NCBI RefSeq assembly: GCF_000372965.1
Contig: NZ_KB890025.1
Span: forward strand, 62,001-126,000
DNA from: Hoeflea sp. 108
GTDB taxonomy: Bacteria; Pseudomonadota; Alphaproteobacteria; Rhizobiales; Rhizobiaceae
Direction: 5' to 3'
DNA length: 64,000 bases
Part shown: positions 1 through 7,901 of the stretch, in pieces
How the letters are laid out: the number at the start of each line of letters is the position of its first letter
Numbering within the stretch: position 1 is the stretch's first letter
The notes under the pieces: generated by a model
Told to the model about the DNA's origin: nothing
Databases searched by the model: none
Seen by the model: only the letters and a program-made list of their open reading frames with translations
Program-made: the position numbers and the translations under genes

Positions 1-285
1 CTGGCGGTGGCCCTTGCGACCAAGCCGCGACTTCTGTTGCTCGACGAGCCGATGGCCGGCCTCGGCCATGTCGAGAGCCAGCAGATGATCGAGACTTTGC
101 GCGGTCTGAGGAGCCATGTCTCGATGCTGCTTGTCGAGCACGACATGGAGGCGGTGTTCGCTCTTGCCGACCGCATCTCGGTGCTGGTCTACGGGCGCGT
201 CATCGCCACCGGCACTGTCGACGAGATCCGGGACAATCCGGACGTGCGCACCGCCTATCTTGGTGAAGGAGACGAGCTGTGCTGA
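1..285 (+). CDS. ABC transporter ATP-binding protein, LivG-type, 5' end missing
   Basis: This is the last 94 residues of an ABC ATPase whose start lies left of the window. The reading frame is open from base 1. It carries Walker B with the catalytic glutamate (LLLLDEPMAGL), the H-loop histidine (LLVEHDMEAV) and the usual LivG ending (ADRISVLVYG, then TAYLGEG). In the family, LivG works with LivF to drive uptake of branched-chain or other amino acids through LivHM. It overlaps the next gene by 7 bp, so the two are translationally coupled. Its permeases and binding protein are probably upstream, outside the window. Confidence 0.9.
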   Translation: MAVALATKPRLLLLDEPMAGLGHVESQQMIETLRGLRSHVSMLLVEHDMEAVFALADRISVLVYGRVIATGTVDEIRDNPDVRTAYLGEGDELC

Positions 286-980
286 GCGTCGCCAAACTGC
301 AATCGGGTTACGGCCGGAGCCAGGTTCTCTTCGACGTCGAACTGGAGATCGGCGAGGGCGAGGTCGTCACCCTGCTCGGCCGCAACGGCATGGGCAAGAC
401 AACCACCGTCAAATCGATCATGGGCCTCGTCCGGCCGATGTCGGGCGAAGTGCGTTTTACCGGCCGCGATGTGCGCGGCGCGACGCCAGAGACGGTCGCC
501 CGCCTTGGCGTCGGCCTGGTGCCGGAGGGCCGCCAGACCTTTGCCACGCTGACCGTGCGCGAAAATCTCGTCGCCACCGCCGCCAATCGTCTCGGCCGCA
601 AGGACCCGTGGACGCTGGAACGCGTCTACGCGCTGTTCCCTAGGCTGAAGGAGCGGGCCGGGCAAGCTGCGGGAACTCTCTCCGGCGGCGAGCAGCAGAT
701 GCTGGTCGTCGGCCGGGCGCTGATGACCAACCCGAAGCTGCTCATCCTCGACGAGGCGACCGAAGGTCTTGCGCCGGTCATCCGCGCCGAGATCTGGGGA
801 TGCATCGAGGCGCTCAAGGCTGAAGGCCAGTCTATCCTCCTGATCGACAAGAACCTCAACGTGCTGAAGCGCCTCGCCGACCGCCACTACATTCTTGAGA
901 AGGGCCGTACCGTCTGGTCGGGCACCGGCGTAGACCTGACCAGCAATGCCGAACTGGTGCAGCGCTATGTCGGGCTCTAA
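279..980 (+). CDS. ABC transporter ATP-binding protein, LivF-type
   Basis: A 233-residue ATPase starting at GTG, inside the end of the preceding LivG-type gene. Walker A is GRNGMGKTT, the signature is LSGGEQQ, and Walker B is LLILDEATEGL. The position normally holding Asp-Glu-Pro reads DEATEGL, as in many LivF proteins. The usual H-loop histidine is not obvious: the matching stretch reads LLIDKNLNVL, with Lys-Asn in place of the common Glu-Gln-Asn or Glu-His. LivF proteins often lack the histidine, so this is not a sign of inactivity. It is the membrane-associated energising partner for an amino-acid importer and is followed by an aspartate-dehydrogenase-like gene overlapping by 14 bp. Confidence 0.92.
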   Translation: MLSVAKLQSGYGRSQVLFDVELEIGEGEVVTLLGRNGMGKTTTVKSIMGLVRPMSGEVRFTGRDVRGATPETVARLGVGLVPEGRQTFATLTVRENLVATAANRLGRKDPWTLERVYALFPRLKERAGQAAGTLSGGEQQMLVVGRALMTNPKLLILDEATEGLAPVIRAEIWGCIEALKAEGQSILLIDKNLNVLKRLADRHYILEKGRTVWSGTGVDLTSNAELVQRYVGL

Positions 981-1791
981 ACCCCGTCGCCCTCTGCGGC
1001 TCTGCTTCGTCGGCTGGGGGGCAATTGCCAGCCGCGTAGGCGCACTGCTGGCCGAGCGCCAGCCCGATGCGATCGAGGTCGTCGCGGTCGCTGTGCGTGA
1101 TGCCGGGCGCGAGCGTGCTGGCCTGCCGCAAGGCGCGCGCCTGATCTCCCGCCCTGACGAGCTGGCCGGGCTCGATCTGGACATGGTGATCGAGGCGGCA
1201 GGTCGGCCGGCCGTGTCCGCCTGGGGCGAGGCGGCGCTGCGCCACGCCGGAAGCTTCGTGGTTTCCTCGACCAGCGCCTTCACCGACGAGGCGTTGCTCG
1301 GCCTGCTGCTGTCGGTCGCCGATGAGGCCGGAAGCCGCATCCTTGTACCCTCCGGCGCACTCGGCGACCTTGGCGCGCTGGCCGCAGCCTCCGTGCTGCC
1401 GCTCGACGATGTCCGCCATTCGATCGTCAAGCCGCCCCGTGCCTGGCACGGCACCAAGGCTGCCGAACTTGTCCACCTCGACAGTCTCACCGAGCGAACC
1501 GAATTCTTCGTCGGCTCGGCGCGCGAGGCGGCAGCAAGCTTCCCACAGAATGCCAATGTCGCCGTTATAACAGCACTGTCGGGCATCGGCCTCGAGCGCA
1601 CGCGCGTTGCGCTGGTTGCCGACCCCCATGTCAGCCGCAACGTCCACGAGATCAGTGCTTCCGGTGCCTTCGGTAAGCTCGACCTAAGGCTCGAAAACGA
1701 GCCACTGAAGATCAATCCCAAATCCTCCGAGATGACCGCGCTCAGCCTCGTACGCCTCATCGAGAACGGTACGGCGACGCTGGTACGCTGA
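967..1791 (+). CDS. Aspartate dehydrogenase family protein (NadX-like)
   Basis: A 274-residue NAD(P)-dependent dehydrogenase of the aspartate dehydrogenase (DUF108) family, which oxidises L-aspartate to iminoaspartate or oxaloacetate. The Rossmann motif FVGWGAIASRV sits near the N terminus. The family signature NVHEISASGAFG, with its catalytic histidine, is near residue 220 and is followed by NPKSSEMTALS. ATG 967 is preferred because it leaves the dinucleotide-binding strand about 12 residues from the start; an upstream in-frame ATG at 946 would add seven residues. It overlaps the LivF gene by 14 bp, so it is cotranscribed with an amino-acid importer. That context suggests a catabolic role rather than NAD synthesis; no nadA or nadC is nearby. 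The true substrate could be another amino acid. Confidence 0.8.
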   Translation: MSGSKPRRPLRLCFVGWGAIASRVGALLAERQPDAIEVVAVAVRDAGRERAGLPQGARLISRPDELAGLDLDMVIEAAGRPAVSAWGEAALRHAGSFVVSSTSAFTDEALLGLLLSVADEAGSRILVPSGALGDLGALAAASVLPLDDVRHSIVKPPRAWHGTKAAELVHLDSLTERTEFFVGSAREAAASFPQNANVAVITALSGIGLERTRVALVADPHVSRNVHEISASGAFGKLDLRLENEPLKINPKSSEMTALSLVRLIENGTATLVR

Positions 1792-1914
1792 CTGCGGCAG
1801 ATCGCGAGCCGCGCTCCGATCCCTGGAGAGCCGGATGAACGGCGGCGTTTGTCGAACGCTGGCCGCCTGTCGTCACCTATCTTGCCACCACTTTTATCTG
1901 GACGCGATCGTCGG

Positions 1915-1941
1915 TTGAAATCGCTCGCGACTTGCTATATC
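1915..1941 (+). promoter_or_regulatory. Candidate sigma-70 promoter of the RidA-Liv operon
   Basis: TTGAAA (1915-1920) and TATATC (1936-1941) are separated by 15 bp, a little short of the ideal 17. They lie upstream of the RidA gene and just ahead of the TTTGATCAAA palindrome. A repressor bound there would cover the early transcribed region. This is read by eye and is weak on its own. The rest of the 1792-1986 intergenic stretch shows nothing else I can name. Confidence 0.35.
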
Positions 1942-1951
1942 CAAGATGATG

Positions 1952-1963
1952 ATTTGATCAAAT
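1952..1963. promoter_or_regulatory. Palindromic operator ATTTGATCAAAT (predicted GntR site)
   Basis: A perfect 12-bp palindrome 24 bp before the RidA start codon. Its 10-bp core, TTTGATCAAA, recurs exactly at 7813-7822 in front of the GntR gene and with one change at 13969-13978 in front of the Liv-type binding protein. All three are intergenic and sit at promoters of one functional cluster, so I infer a shared binding site for the GntR regulator at 7103-7801. Confidence 0.65.
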
Positions 1964-1986
1964 GAGCGTTTGCCAAGAGGCTTTAG

Positions 1987-2400
1987 GTGACGAGAAAAGC
2001 TATCTATTCCGGCTCTCCCTTTGAGGAACTGGCCGGTTATTCCCGGGCGCTGGTGGACGGCAACTGGGTTTTCGTTTCCGGTACCGCCGGACATGATCCG
2101 GCGATTGGCGGGTTCGCGCCCGAGGCAGAAGCGCAGGCGCGACGCTCGCTCGCCATCATCGCCGGGGCCCTGGCTGAGGCGGATGCGCACATTTCGGATA
2201 TCGTGTCGGTGCGCGTGTATCTCGCCAGCCGCGACGACGTGATGGCTGTTTCCAGGGTGCTCGGCGAGACCTTCGCCGATCCTCGGCCAACCAACACGAC
2301 CATCATCTGCGGCTTCCCCGTCGAAGAGATCAAGGTCGAGATCGAAGTGATCGCGCGCCGCAAGGCCGGCGCTGCGGAAAATGACAGTCAGGTGATTTGA
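1987..2400 (+). CDS. RidA/YjgF/Rid family protein (enamine/imine deaminase-like)
   Basis: A 137-residue protein starting at GTG 1987, with a good ribosome site AAGAGG (1975-1980). Rid proteins are small cytosolic trimers that hydrolyse reactive enamine or imine products of PLP enzymes and flavin amino-acid oxidases. The segment WVFVSGTAGHDP and the family-typical end ICGFPVEEIKVEIEVIA are visible. The second-to-last conserved arginine seen in RidA sensu stricto (usually R-V-A-V) is not evident, so it belongs to a Rid subgroup such as Rid4-7. It is first in an operon with an aminotransferase, overlapping by 1 bp, and a Liv transporter. A flavin oxidase in the convergent operon could supply the imine it clears. 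Confidence 0.88.
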   Translation: MTRKAIYSGSPFEELAGYSRALVDGNWVFVSGTAGHDPAIGGFAPEAEAQARRSLAIIAGALAEADAHISDIVSVRVYLASRDDVMAVSRVLGETFADPRPTNTTIICGFPVEEIKVEIEVIARRKAGAAENDSQVI

Positions 2401-3626
2401 TGAAGCGGGTAGCCAGGCGTATCTCGGAGACGCCGCAAAAGTCGTTCGGCATGTATCAGAAGGCTGCGGCCCTTGCCGGCAGCGGGCGCGATCTCATTCA
2501 TCTGGAGCTGGGGCGCCCTTCTGCCGATACGCCGGATCACATCAAGCAGGCAACGATCGCGGCGTTGCTGGCTGGCGACGTCCACTACAGCGACCTCAAG
2601 GGGACTGCCAGCTTCCGCGAGGCGCTCGCCGAAAAGCTGCGCCGGCAGAATGGCATGGATGTCACCGCCGCCGATGTCCTTGTCACCAACGGCCTCACTC
2701 ATGCGTCCTTCGCTGCTTTCCTCGCGCTGCTTGATCCGGGTGACGAGGCGATCCTGCTCGATCCGTTCTATCCGCAGCATGTCGGCAAGATCGAGCTCGC
2801 CGGTGCAAAGCCGGTATTCGTCCAGCTCGATGCCGGCAACGACTTCACCATCGACATCGATCTGATCGAAGCCAAGATCACGCCGCGCACCCGGATGATC
2901 GTGCTGGTCAATCCGGTCAATCCGACCGGCCGCGTCTACTCCCGCGCCGAACTGCAGGGCCTGGCCGATCTGGCGATCGCGCGTGACCTGCTCGTGCTTT
3001 CCGACGAGGTCTATGAAGACATGGTCTATGACGGCCATGCCCATACCAGCATTGCAGCGCTTCCCGGCATGGCCGAGCGCACCATCACAGCCTTTGCATT
3101 CACCAAATCCTTTGCCATGGATGGGTGGCGTCTAGGCTATCTGACAGCGCCGGCGTGGGCCATGCCGGGTCTGCTCAAGATCACCGCCAACGACGCCACC
3201 CACGTCAATACATTTATCCAGGCCGGTGGTCGCGCTGCGATCACCGGCCCTTCTGAAGTGCTTGCCGACCTGGTTGACGACGACCGGCAGAAGCGCGACC
3301 TGGTCGTGCGCCGGCTGAACCAGATGCCTGGGGTGAAATGTCCTTCGCCCCAGGGCGCCATCTACGCCTTCCCTGACATCTCCGCGTTCGGTATTCCCTC
3401 GCAGACGCTCGCGGAAAAGATCCTCAACGAGGCGGATGTGGTGGTCGAGGCGGGCAGTTTCTACGGTCAATCGGGCGAGGGCCACTTGCGCGTCTGTTTC
3501 GGTTCCGAAAGCCTGGAGCGTCTGGACGAAGGCATGGATCGCTTGTCGCGCTTCTTCAACAATCTGTGGGACGGGCGGGACGGCGCGGCAAGCCAGGCGG
3601 TCGAAGCCAAGCGAGGCAGTGCATGA
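2400..3626 (+). CDS. Pyridoxal-phosphate aminotransferase, class I/II
   Basis: A 408-residue fold-type I aminotransferase. The PLP-lysine motif is AFTKSFAMDGWRLGY, and the Asn-Pro-Thr-Gly motif is VNPVNPTGRVYS. The Asp/Tyr contact SDEVYEDMVYDG and the substrate-carboxylate arginine in GHLRVCFG near the C terminus are also visible. ATG 2400 overlaps the RidA stop by one base; a TTG three bases earlier is possible but less likely. It probably moves an amino group between an imported amino acid and a 2-oxo acid. The gene overlaps LivG by 4 bp. The exact amino donor cannot be read from the sequence. Confidence 0.9.
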   Translation: MKRVARRISETPQKSFGMYQKAAALAGSGRDLIHLELGRPSADTPDHIKQATIAALLAGDVHYSDLKGTASFREALAEKLRRQNGMDVTAADVLVTNGLTHASFAAFLALLDPGDEAILLDPFYPQHVGKIELAGAKPVFVQLDAGNDFTIDIDLIEAKITPRTRMIVLVNPVNPTGRVYSRAELQGLADLAIARDLLVLSDEVYEDMVYDGHAHTSIAALPGMAERTITAFAFTKSFAMDGWRLGYLTAPAWAMPGLLKITANDATHVNTFIQAGGRAAITGPSEVLADLVDDDRQKRDLVVRRLNQMPGVKCPSPQGAIYAFPDISAFGIPSQTLAEKILNEADVVVEAGSFYGQSGEGHLRVCFGSESLERLDEGMDRLSRFFNNLWDGRDGAASQAVEAKRGSA

Positions 3627-4414
3627 TCCGGACGGGAGAAGTCATCCTCGAGACCCGCGGACTGTCGCGCAGCTTCGGTGCCCTCAAGGCGGTCGACGGC
3701 GTCAACATCTCGGTGAAGGCGGGGCAGATCACCGGCCTGATCGGGCCCAACGGTGCCGGCAAGAGCACGCTGTTCGGTCTCATTGCCGGTGAAGTCCAGC
3801 CAAGTGCAGGCGAGGTGATCTTCGCCGGGCAGGGCATTTCAGGTCTTCGGCCCGACCGGATCTTTCGTGCCGGCCTGGCACGCACCTTCCAGATACCTCG
3901 CCCTTTCCCGCAGATGTCGGTGCTGGAAAATGTCATGCTCTCGGCGACGGGCCAGTCGGGCGAAAAATTCTGGAACAACTGGTTTCGCAGTGGGCTGGTC
4001 GGCGCTGAAGAGCGCCGCGCGCGCGAAAGGGCGATGGACGTGCTTGCCTTCACCGGCCTGGCCGACAAGGCACGCGACCTCGCCGGCGTGCTCTCGGGCG
4101 GACAGCAGAAGCTTCTCGAGCTTGCCCGCGTGATGATGGTCGATCCGCCGCTGATCCTGCTCGACGAGCCGACGGCAGGTGTCAATCCGACCCTCATTGA
4201 AACGCTGATCGACAAGATCGTGGCGCTCAACCAGCGCGGTGTGGCCTTCCTTATCGTCGAGCACAACATGGACATGGTCATGCGCATCTGCCGCCACATC
4301 GTGGTGATGGCGCAGGGCAAGGTGATCTTCGATGGCGAGCCTGCAGGCGTCATGAAGGATCAGCGCATCGTCGATGCCTATCTTGGCGATGTGACAGTGG
4401 GAGAACTCGCATGA
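3623..4414 (+). CDS. Branched-chain amino acid-type ABC transporter ATP-binding protein (LivG-type)
   Basis: A 263-residue ATPase. Walker A is GPNGAGKST, the signature is LSGGQQK, Walker B is LILLDEPTAGV and the H-loop is IVEHNMD. The LivG-specific stretch RTFQIPRPFPQMSVLENVM and the ending DAYLG are present. ATG 3623 overlaps the aminotransferase stop as ATGA, which supports this start over longer frames. It forms the importer with the LivF, LivH and LivM genes that follow. The likely periplasmic binding protein is the separate gene at 12594-13865, which shares the TTTGATCA palindrome. Confidence 0.93.
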   Translation: MIRTGEVILETRGLSRSFGALKAVDGVNISVKAGQITGLIGPNGAGKSTLFGLIAGEVQPSAGEVIFAGQGISGLRPDRIFRAGLARTFQIPRPFPQMSVLENVMLSATGQSGEKFWNNWFRSGLVGAEERRARERAMDVLAFTGLADKARDLAGVLSGGQQKLLELARVMMVDPPLILLDEPTAGVNPTLIETLIDKIVALNQRGVAFLIVEHNMDMVMRICRHIVVMAQGKVIFDGEPAGVMKDQRIVDAYLGDVTVGELA

Positions 4415-5139
4415 GCGTGCCCGTCTGCGAGGCGCGCAACGTGCGCGCCAGCTACATTCCCGGCATGCCGATCGTGTTCGACATCTCGGTCGCCATCGAT
4501 GCCGGCGAGCTTGTCACCCTGATCGGCCCCAACGGCGCCGGAAAGTCGACCTTTCTCAAGGCGTTGGCCGGGCTTGTGCTGGTCGAGGGCGGCGAGGTCA
4601 GGCTTGGTGGCGAGCGCATCTCCGGCCTGCCGACGCATGAGATCATCGCTGCCGGTGTCGGTTTCGTGCCTCAGACCAGCAATGTCTTTTCGTCCCTGTC
4701 GATCGAGGACAACCTCATCAGCGGCGGCCATACGCTGTCGCGGCCGCTGATGCGCGAGCGCGTCCAGCGCGCTTTCGAACACTTCCCCGCCTTGGCCGAG
4801 CGCCGCCGCGCTCCGGCCAACGTGCTTTCGGGCGGCCAGCGCCAGATGCTGGCCGTGGCGCGCGCGCTGATGACCGATCCGCGTGTCATCATGCTCGATG
4901 AACCGACCGCCGGTCTCGCGCCGAAAATCGTTCACGAGGTCCTCGATGACCTGCGCCGTCTCGCTCAAAGCGGCGTCGCGGTCCTGATGGTCGAGCAGAA
5001 CGCCAAGGCAGCGCTTCGCGTCTCCGACCGTGCCTATGTGCTGGTCGAGGGCCGAAACCATATGACGGGGACGGCATCCGACCTGCTCGACAACGACGCC
5101 ATTGCCGAAGCGTTCCTGGGCTTCCGGAGGAAATCATGA
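4411..5139 (+). CDS. Branched-chain amino acid-type ABC transporter ATP-binding protein (LivF-type)
   Basis: A 242-residue ATPase overlapping LivG and LivH by 4 bp each (ATGA). Walker A is GPNGAGKST, the signature is LSGGQRQ, Walker B is VIMLDEPTAGL, and the LivF ending is LVEQNAKAALRVSDRAYVLVEG. It is the second ATP-hydrolysing subunit of the importer in this operon. It is clearly a different copy from the LivF at 279-980, so at least two Liv systems meet in this region. Confidence 0.93.
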   Translation: MSVPVCEARNVRASYIPGMPIVFDISVAIDAGELVTLIGPNGAGKSTFLKALAGLVLVEGGEVRLGGERISGLPTHEIIAAGVGFVPQTSNVFSSLSIEDNLISGGHTLSRPLMRERVQRAFEHFPALAERRRAPANVLSGGQRQMLAVARALMTDPRVIMLDEPTAGLAPKIVHEVLDDLRRLAQSGVAVLMVEQNAKAALRVSDRAYVLVEGRNHMTGTASDLLDNDAIAEAFLGFRRKS

Positions 5140-6038
5140 TCGGACAAGCAATTGCCGACGGTCTACTGACCGGCGGCATCCTCGCGCTCGGGGCAATCGG
5201 CTATTCGCTTTGCTCCCACATGCTCAAATTCGCCAACTTCGCGCATGCCGAGATGCTGACCTGGGGTGCCTATCTGGCGTTTGCGGTCGTGACGCTGCTG
5301 CCGGCAGCACCTGCGATCGGTCCTTTTTCCTTCGGTTGGACGCTGCTTGTCGCCATCGTGGTTTCATGCATCGGCACCGGATTGATCGCCATCGCTGCCG
5401 ACAGCCTGGTGTTTTCCAGACTCAGGAAGCGGCGGGCCGGCAGCCTGACCCTGGTTTTTGCCAGCTTCGGCATAGCGCTCATCCTGCGCAATCTGGTGCT
5501 GTTCATCTGGGGTGCTGATGCGCACTACTACAGCGAGGAACTGCAGATATCGCTGGAAGTCCTGCCCAATGTCCGGCTGATGCCCGATCAGGTCCTGGTC
5601 CTGGTGCTGACGGTGGCGCTGGTGGTGGGGTTGCACCTGTTCCTGAAATACAGCCGCATCGGCATCGCCATGCGTTCGATGGCCGAGAACCCCGCACTTT
5701 CGCAGGTCTGCGGCATCGACATCGCCAAGGTGGTGCGTTGGACGTGGATGCTGAGCGGCGCGCTTGCCGCGATCGCCGGCGTTTTCGCGGGTCTTACCGT
5801 GCAGATTCGCCCGGAGATGGGCTTCAGCATGCTGCTTGCCCTGTTTACGGCGGCGATCCTCGGCGGTACCGGCAGCCTGTTTGGAGCGGTTGCCGGCGGT
5901 CTCATCGTCGGCCTCACCGAAAGCCTTTCGACGCTGATCATCCCGACCGGCTACAAGGCGGCGGTGCCATTCGGCCTCCTGCTTATCATTCTCTTCCTCC
6001 GGCCGCAGGGCCTGTTTTCCAGATCGGCTCGTGCGTGA
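5136..6038 (+). CDS. Branched-chain amino acid-type ABC transporter permease (LivH-type)
   Basis: A 300-residue inner-membrane protein with about eight hydrophobic segments. The N terminus QAIADGLLTGGILALGAIGY is followed by the LivH hallmark FANFAHAEMLTWGAY. The cytoplasmic coupling segment MRSMAENPALSQVCGID is the EAA-like loop that touches the ATPases. It has the expected length for LivH. It overlaps LivF by 4 bp and is followed by LivM after a 7-bp gap. Confidence 0.93.
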   Translation: MIGQAIADGLLTGGILALGAIGYSLCSHMLKFANFAHAEMLTWGAYLAFAVVTLLPAAPAIGPFSFGWTLLVAIVVSCIGTGLIAIAADSLVFSRLRKRRAGSLTLVFASFGIALILRNLVLFIWGADAHYYSEELQISLEVLPNVRLMPDQVLVLVLTVALVVGLHLFLKYSRIGIAMRSMAENPALSQVCGIDIAKVVRWTWMLSGALAAIAGVFAGLTVQIRPEMGFSMLLALFTAAILGGTGSLFGAVAGGLIVGLTESLSTLIIPTGYKAAVPFGLLLIILFLRPQGLFSRSARA

Positions 6039-6045
6039 GGTTCAG

Positions 6046-6990
6046 ATGATCGGGTTTGCTTCCTACATCGTATTTTTCCTGACCGTTGCCCTGATCCTGG
6101 GGATTGCAACCCTCGGCCTTAACCTTCAGTGGGGTGGCACCGGGCTGTTCAACGCCGGTATCGTCGGCTTCTATGCGATCGGCGCCTACACCTTTGCCAT
6201 TCTTACCGCGCCGGCTCGTCCGGAACTGCTCGGCAACTTCGAACTGCCCTGGATCGTCGGCATCCTGGGCGCAATGGCGGCGGCGGCACTTGCCGCCCTG
6301 ATCACCGGGCTCGCGACGGTTCGGCTCAGGGGCGACTATCTCGCGGTCGCCACTTTCGGCATCGCCGTCACCATTCAGCTGGTTGCCACCAACTTCGAAG
6401 CGCTGACTGGCGGCACTCTGGGTATCGCCTCGATCCCCAATCCGTTCCGCGGCGTGTTTGAAACGCCGCTCGCCAACAATCTGGGCTATCTCGCCGTCGT
6501 CATCGCCATCCTGGCTGTCGCCTACATTGCCCTCGAACGTATCGCGCGTTCGCCCTGGGGACGCGTGCTCAAGGCGATCCGCGAGGACGAGGTGGCTGCC
6601 GAGACCCTGGGCAAGGACACCCGTGCCTTCCGCCTGCAGGCCTTCATCATCGGATCGACGTTGATGGGGCTCGCCGGCGCTCTCTATGCCAGCTTCATCG
6701 GCTTCGTCAGCCCGTTCGATTTCCTGCCCATCATCACCTTCCAGATCTGGACGATGCTGATCATCGGCGGCAGCGGCAACAACCGCGGCGCGATCCTCGG
6801 GGCGATCGTGGTCTGGGGTATCTGGAGTGCCATCGGCGCGGCATCTTCCAAAATGGTGCCCGAGCAATACCAGATTTACGGCGGTGCGGCACAGGCGATG
6901 GTCATCGGCCTGGCGCTTGTTCTGGTCCTGCTTCTGCGGCCGCGCGGCCTGATCGGCGAGGAGCCGGTCACCTCGAGGCACGCCGCCTGA
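6046..6990 (+). CDS. Branched-chain amino acid-type ABC transporter permease (LivM-type)
   Basis: A 314-residue permease with about nine hydrophobic segments. The LivM signature LGLNLQWGGTGLFNAGIVGFYAIGAY is split here only by length limits: the core GLFNAGIVGFYAIGAY is at residues 29-44. The coupling loop reads LKAIREDEVAAETLGKDT. ATG 6046 is chosen because GAGG (6037-6040) lies 5 nt upstream; an in-frame GTG at 6031 overlaps LivH. It is the last gene of the plus-strand operon and is followed by two hairpins that separate it from the convergent regulator gene. Confidence 0.92.
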   Translation: MIGFASYIVFFLTVALILGIATLGLNLQWGGTGLFNAGIVGFYAIGAYTFAILTAPARPELLGNFELPWIVGILGAMAAAALAALITGLATVRLRGDYLAVATFGIAVTIQLVATNFEALTGGTLGIASIPNPFRGVFETPLANNLGYLAVVIAILAVAYIALERIARSPWGRVLKAIREDEVAAETLGKDTRAFRLQAFIIGSTLMGLAGALYASFIGFVSPFDFLPIITFQIWTMLIIGGSGNNRGAILGAIVVWGIWSAIGAASSKMVPEQYQIYGGAAQAMVIGLALVLVLLLRPRGLIGEEPVTSRHAA

Positions 6991-7035
6991 AAGCGGCGAG
7001 CCGACATCCGGCTGTTGAAGCCGCGTTTCGTGATT

Positions 7036-7061
7036 CCCGAAAACCGCTTCCGGTTTTCGGG
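7036..7061. terminator. Hairpin between convergent LivM and GntR genes
   Basis: An 11-bp perfect inverted repeat, CCCGAAAACCG / CGGTTTTCGGG, with a CTTC loop. It lies between two converging genes, so it can end transcription from either side. There is no clear T tract, so it may work with Rho or as an RNA-stabilising end. GC-rich palindromes of this kind are common between genes in rhizobia. Confidence 0.6.
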
Positions 7062-7078
7062 CCGATGCGCCGAAGCGG

Positions 7079-7100
7079 GGTCGGACGTCGAAGTCCGACC
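7079..7100. terminator. Second hairpin, 2 nt after the GntR stop codon
   Basis: An 8-bp inverted repeat, GGTCGGAC / GTCCGACC, with a 6-nt loop. It lies 2 nt beyond the stop codon of the minus-strand regulator gene and is probably its 3' end structure. The same GTCGGAC arm recurs in a hairpin at 14198-14215. Confidence 0.5.
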
Positions 7101-7102
7101 GC

Positions 7103-7801
7103 TCAGGCCTTGTCGACCATTTCCTTGCAGAGACGGCGCAGCAATGCCTGCGTCGTTTCGATATCGCCTTTGACGGCTTTTGCCGCGGCGCGGCCGTCTC
7201 CTGCGTCCATGGCGTCGATCAGGTCGCGATGATGCGAACTCGGCTTGTATTTGCCCGACACCAACACCGGTTCGATATGGCCCGACAGCATGCGCATGTA
7301 CGGGCCGAAGCGCAGCCACAGGCTCTGGATGAACTGCGTGATGACAGGCGAGCCGCAGCATTCGTAAATGGCAAAATGCAGTTCCTGGTTTCGAGCAAGC
7401 ATGTCCTCGAGATTTCTGCCGTTGGCTGCCGCCTCGTGTTCCTCCACCAGGTTGCGGAAGGTGCGCCGGTCGGCCGGCGTGGAGCGCTCGGTTGCAAGCT
7501 TGGTAGCAAGCGTCTCCAGCGCGACGCGCGTCAGGCAGAGATCGTCCAGCGCGGCCAGGCTGACCGTCGGCACCTGGGCCGAACCGGTGGTCAGAACCAC
7601 AAGTGCGTTCTCGGCGATGAGGCGGCGCAGGGCTTCACGCACCGGCATGTGGCTGGTCTTGAACGTGTCGGACAGCATCGCGATCGTGAGGGTCTGGCCC
7701 GGATCGAAGTGGCCGGACATCAAGGCCTTGCGCAGCTGGCGATAGACGCCGTCCTGAATTGTCGAGCGCGACGATACCGGTTCCAGGAATTCGACGTTCA
7801 T
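7103..7801 (-). CDS. GntR-family transcriptional regulator, FCD-type
   Basis: A 232-residue regulator. An N-terminal winged helix-turn-helix (about residues 12-75, TIQDGVYRQLRKALMSGHF ... HMPVREALRRL) is followed by an all-helical FCD effector domain. The FCD domain includes ELHFAIYECCG and SSHHRDLIDAM, which supply probable metal-ligand histidines. ATG 7801 is preferred over an upstream frame because GAGGAAG lies just before it and the palindrome TTTGATCAAA lies just before that. Such a site overlapping the start region implies self-repression. It is the last gene of the binding protein-BisC-oxidase-cyclodeaminase operon and is the likely controller of both operons in this region. Effectors of the family are usually small acids or amino acids. 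Confidence 0.88.
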   Translation of the reverse strand: MNVEFLEPVSSRSTIQDGVYRQLRKALMSGHFDPGQTLTIAMLSDTFKTSHMPVREALRRLIAENALVVLTTGSAQVPTVSLAALDDLCLTRVALETLATKLATERSTPADRRTFRNLVEEHEAAANGRNLEDMLARNQELHFAIYECCGSPVITQFIQSLWLRFGPYMRMLSGHIEPVLVSGKYKPSSHHRDLIDAMDAGDGRAAAKAVKGDIETTQALLRRLCKEMVDKA

Positions 7802-7812
7802 TCGTCTTCCTC

Positions 7813-7822
7813 TTTGATCAAA
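7813..7822. promoter_or_regulatory. Palindromic operator TTTGATCAAA in front of the GntR gene
   Basis: A perfect 10-bp palindrome 11 bp upstream of the regulator's start codon, directly next to its ribosome site. It is identical to the core of the palindrome at 1952-1963. The position fits autoregulation. Confidence 0.65.
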
Positions 7823-7901
7823 CGATGAATGGTCACATAACATAGAAAAAGTGCCGTGCCGTATCAATTCGGCGGCGGCGCTTATGCATCGCTTTTCGGC
7901 G

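Noticed and set aside
255..1760. A 501-codon minus-strand frame over the LivF and aspartate-dehydrogenase genes
   Set aside because: It is a composition shadow; both plus-strand genes are complete and carry catalytic motifs.
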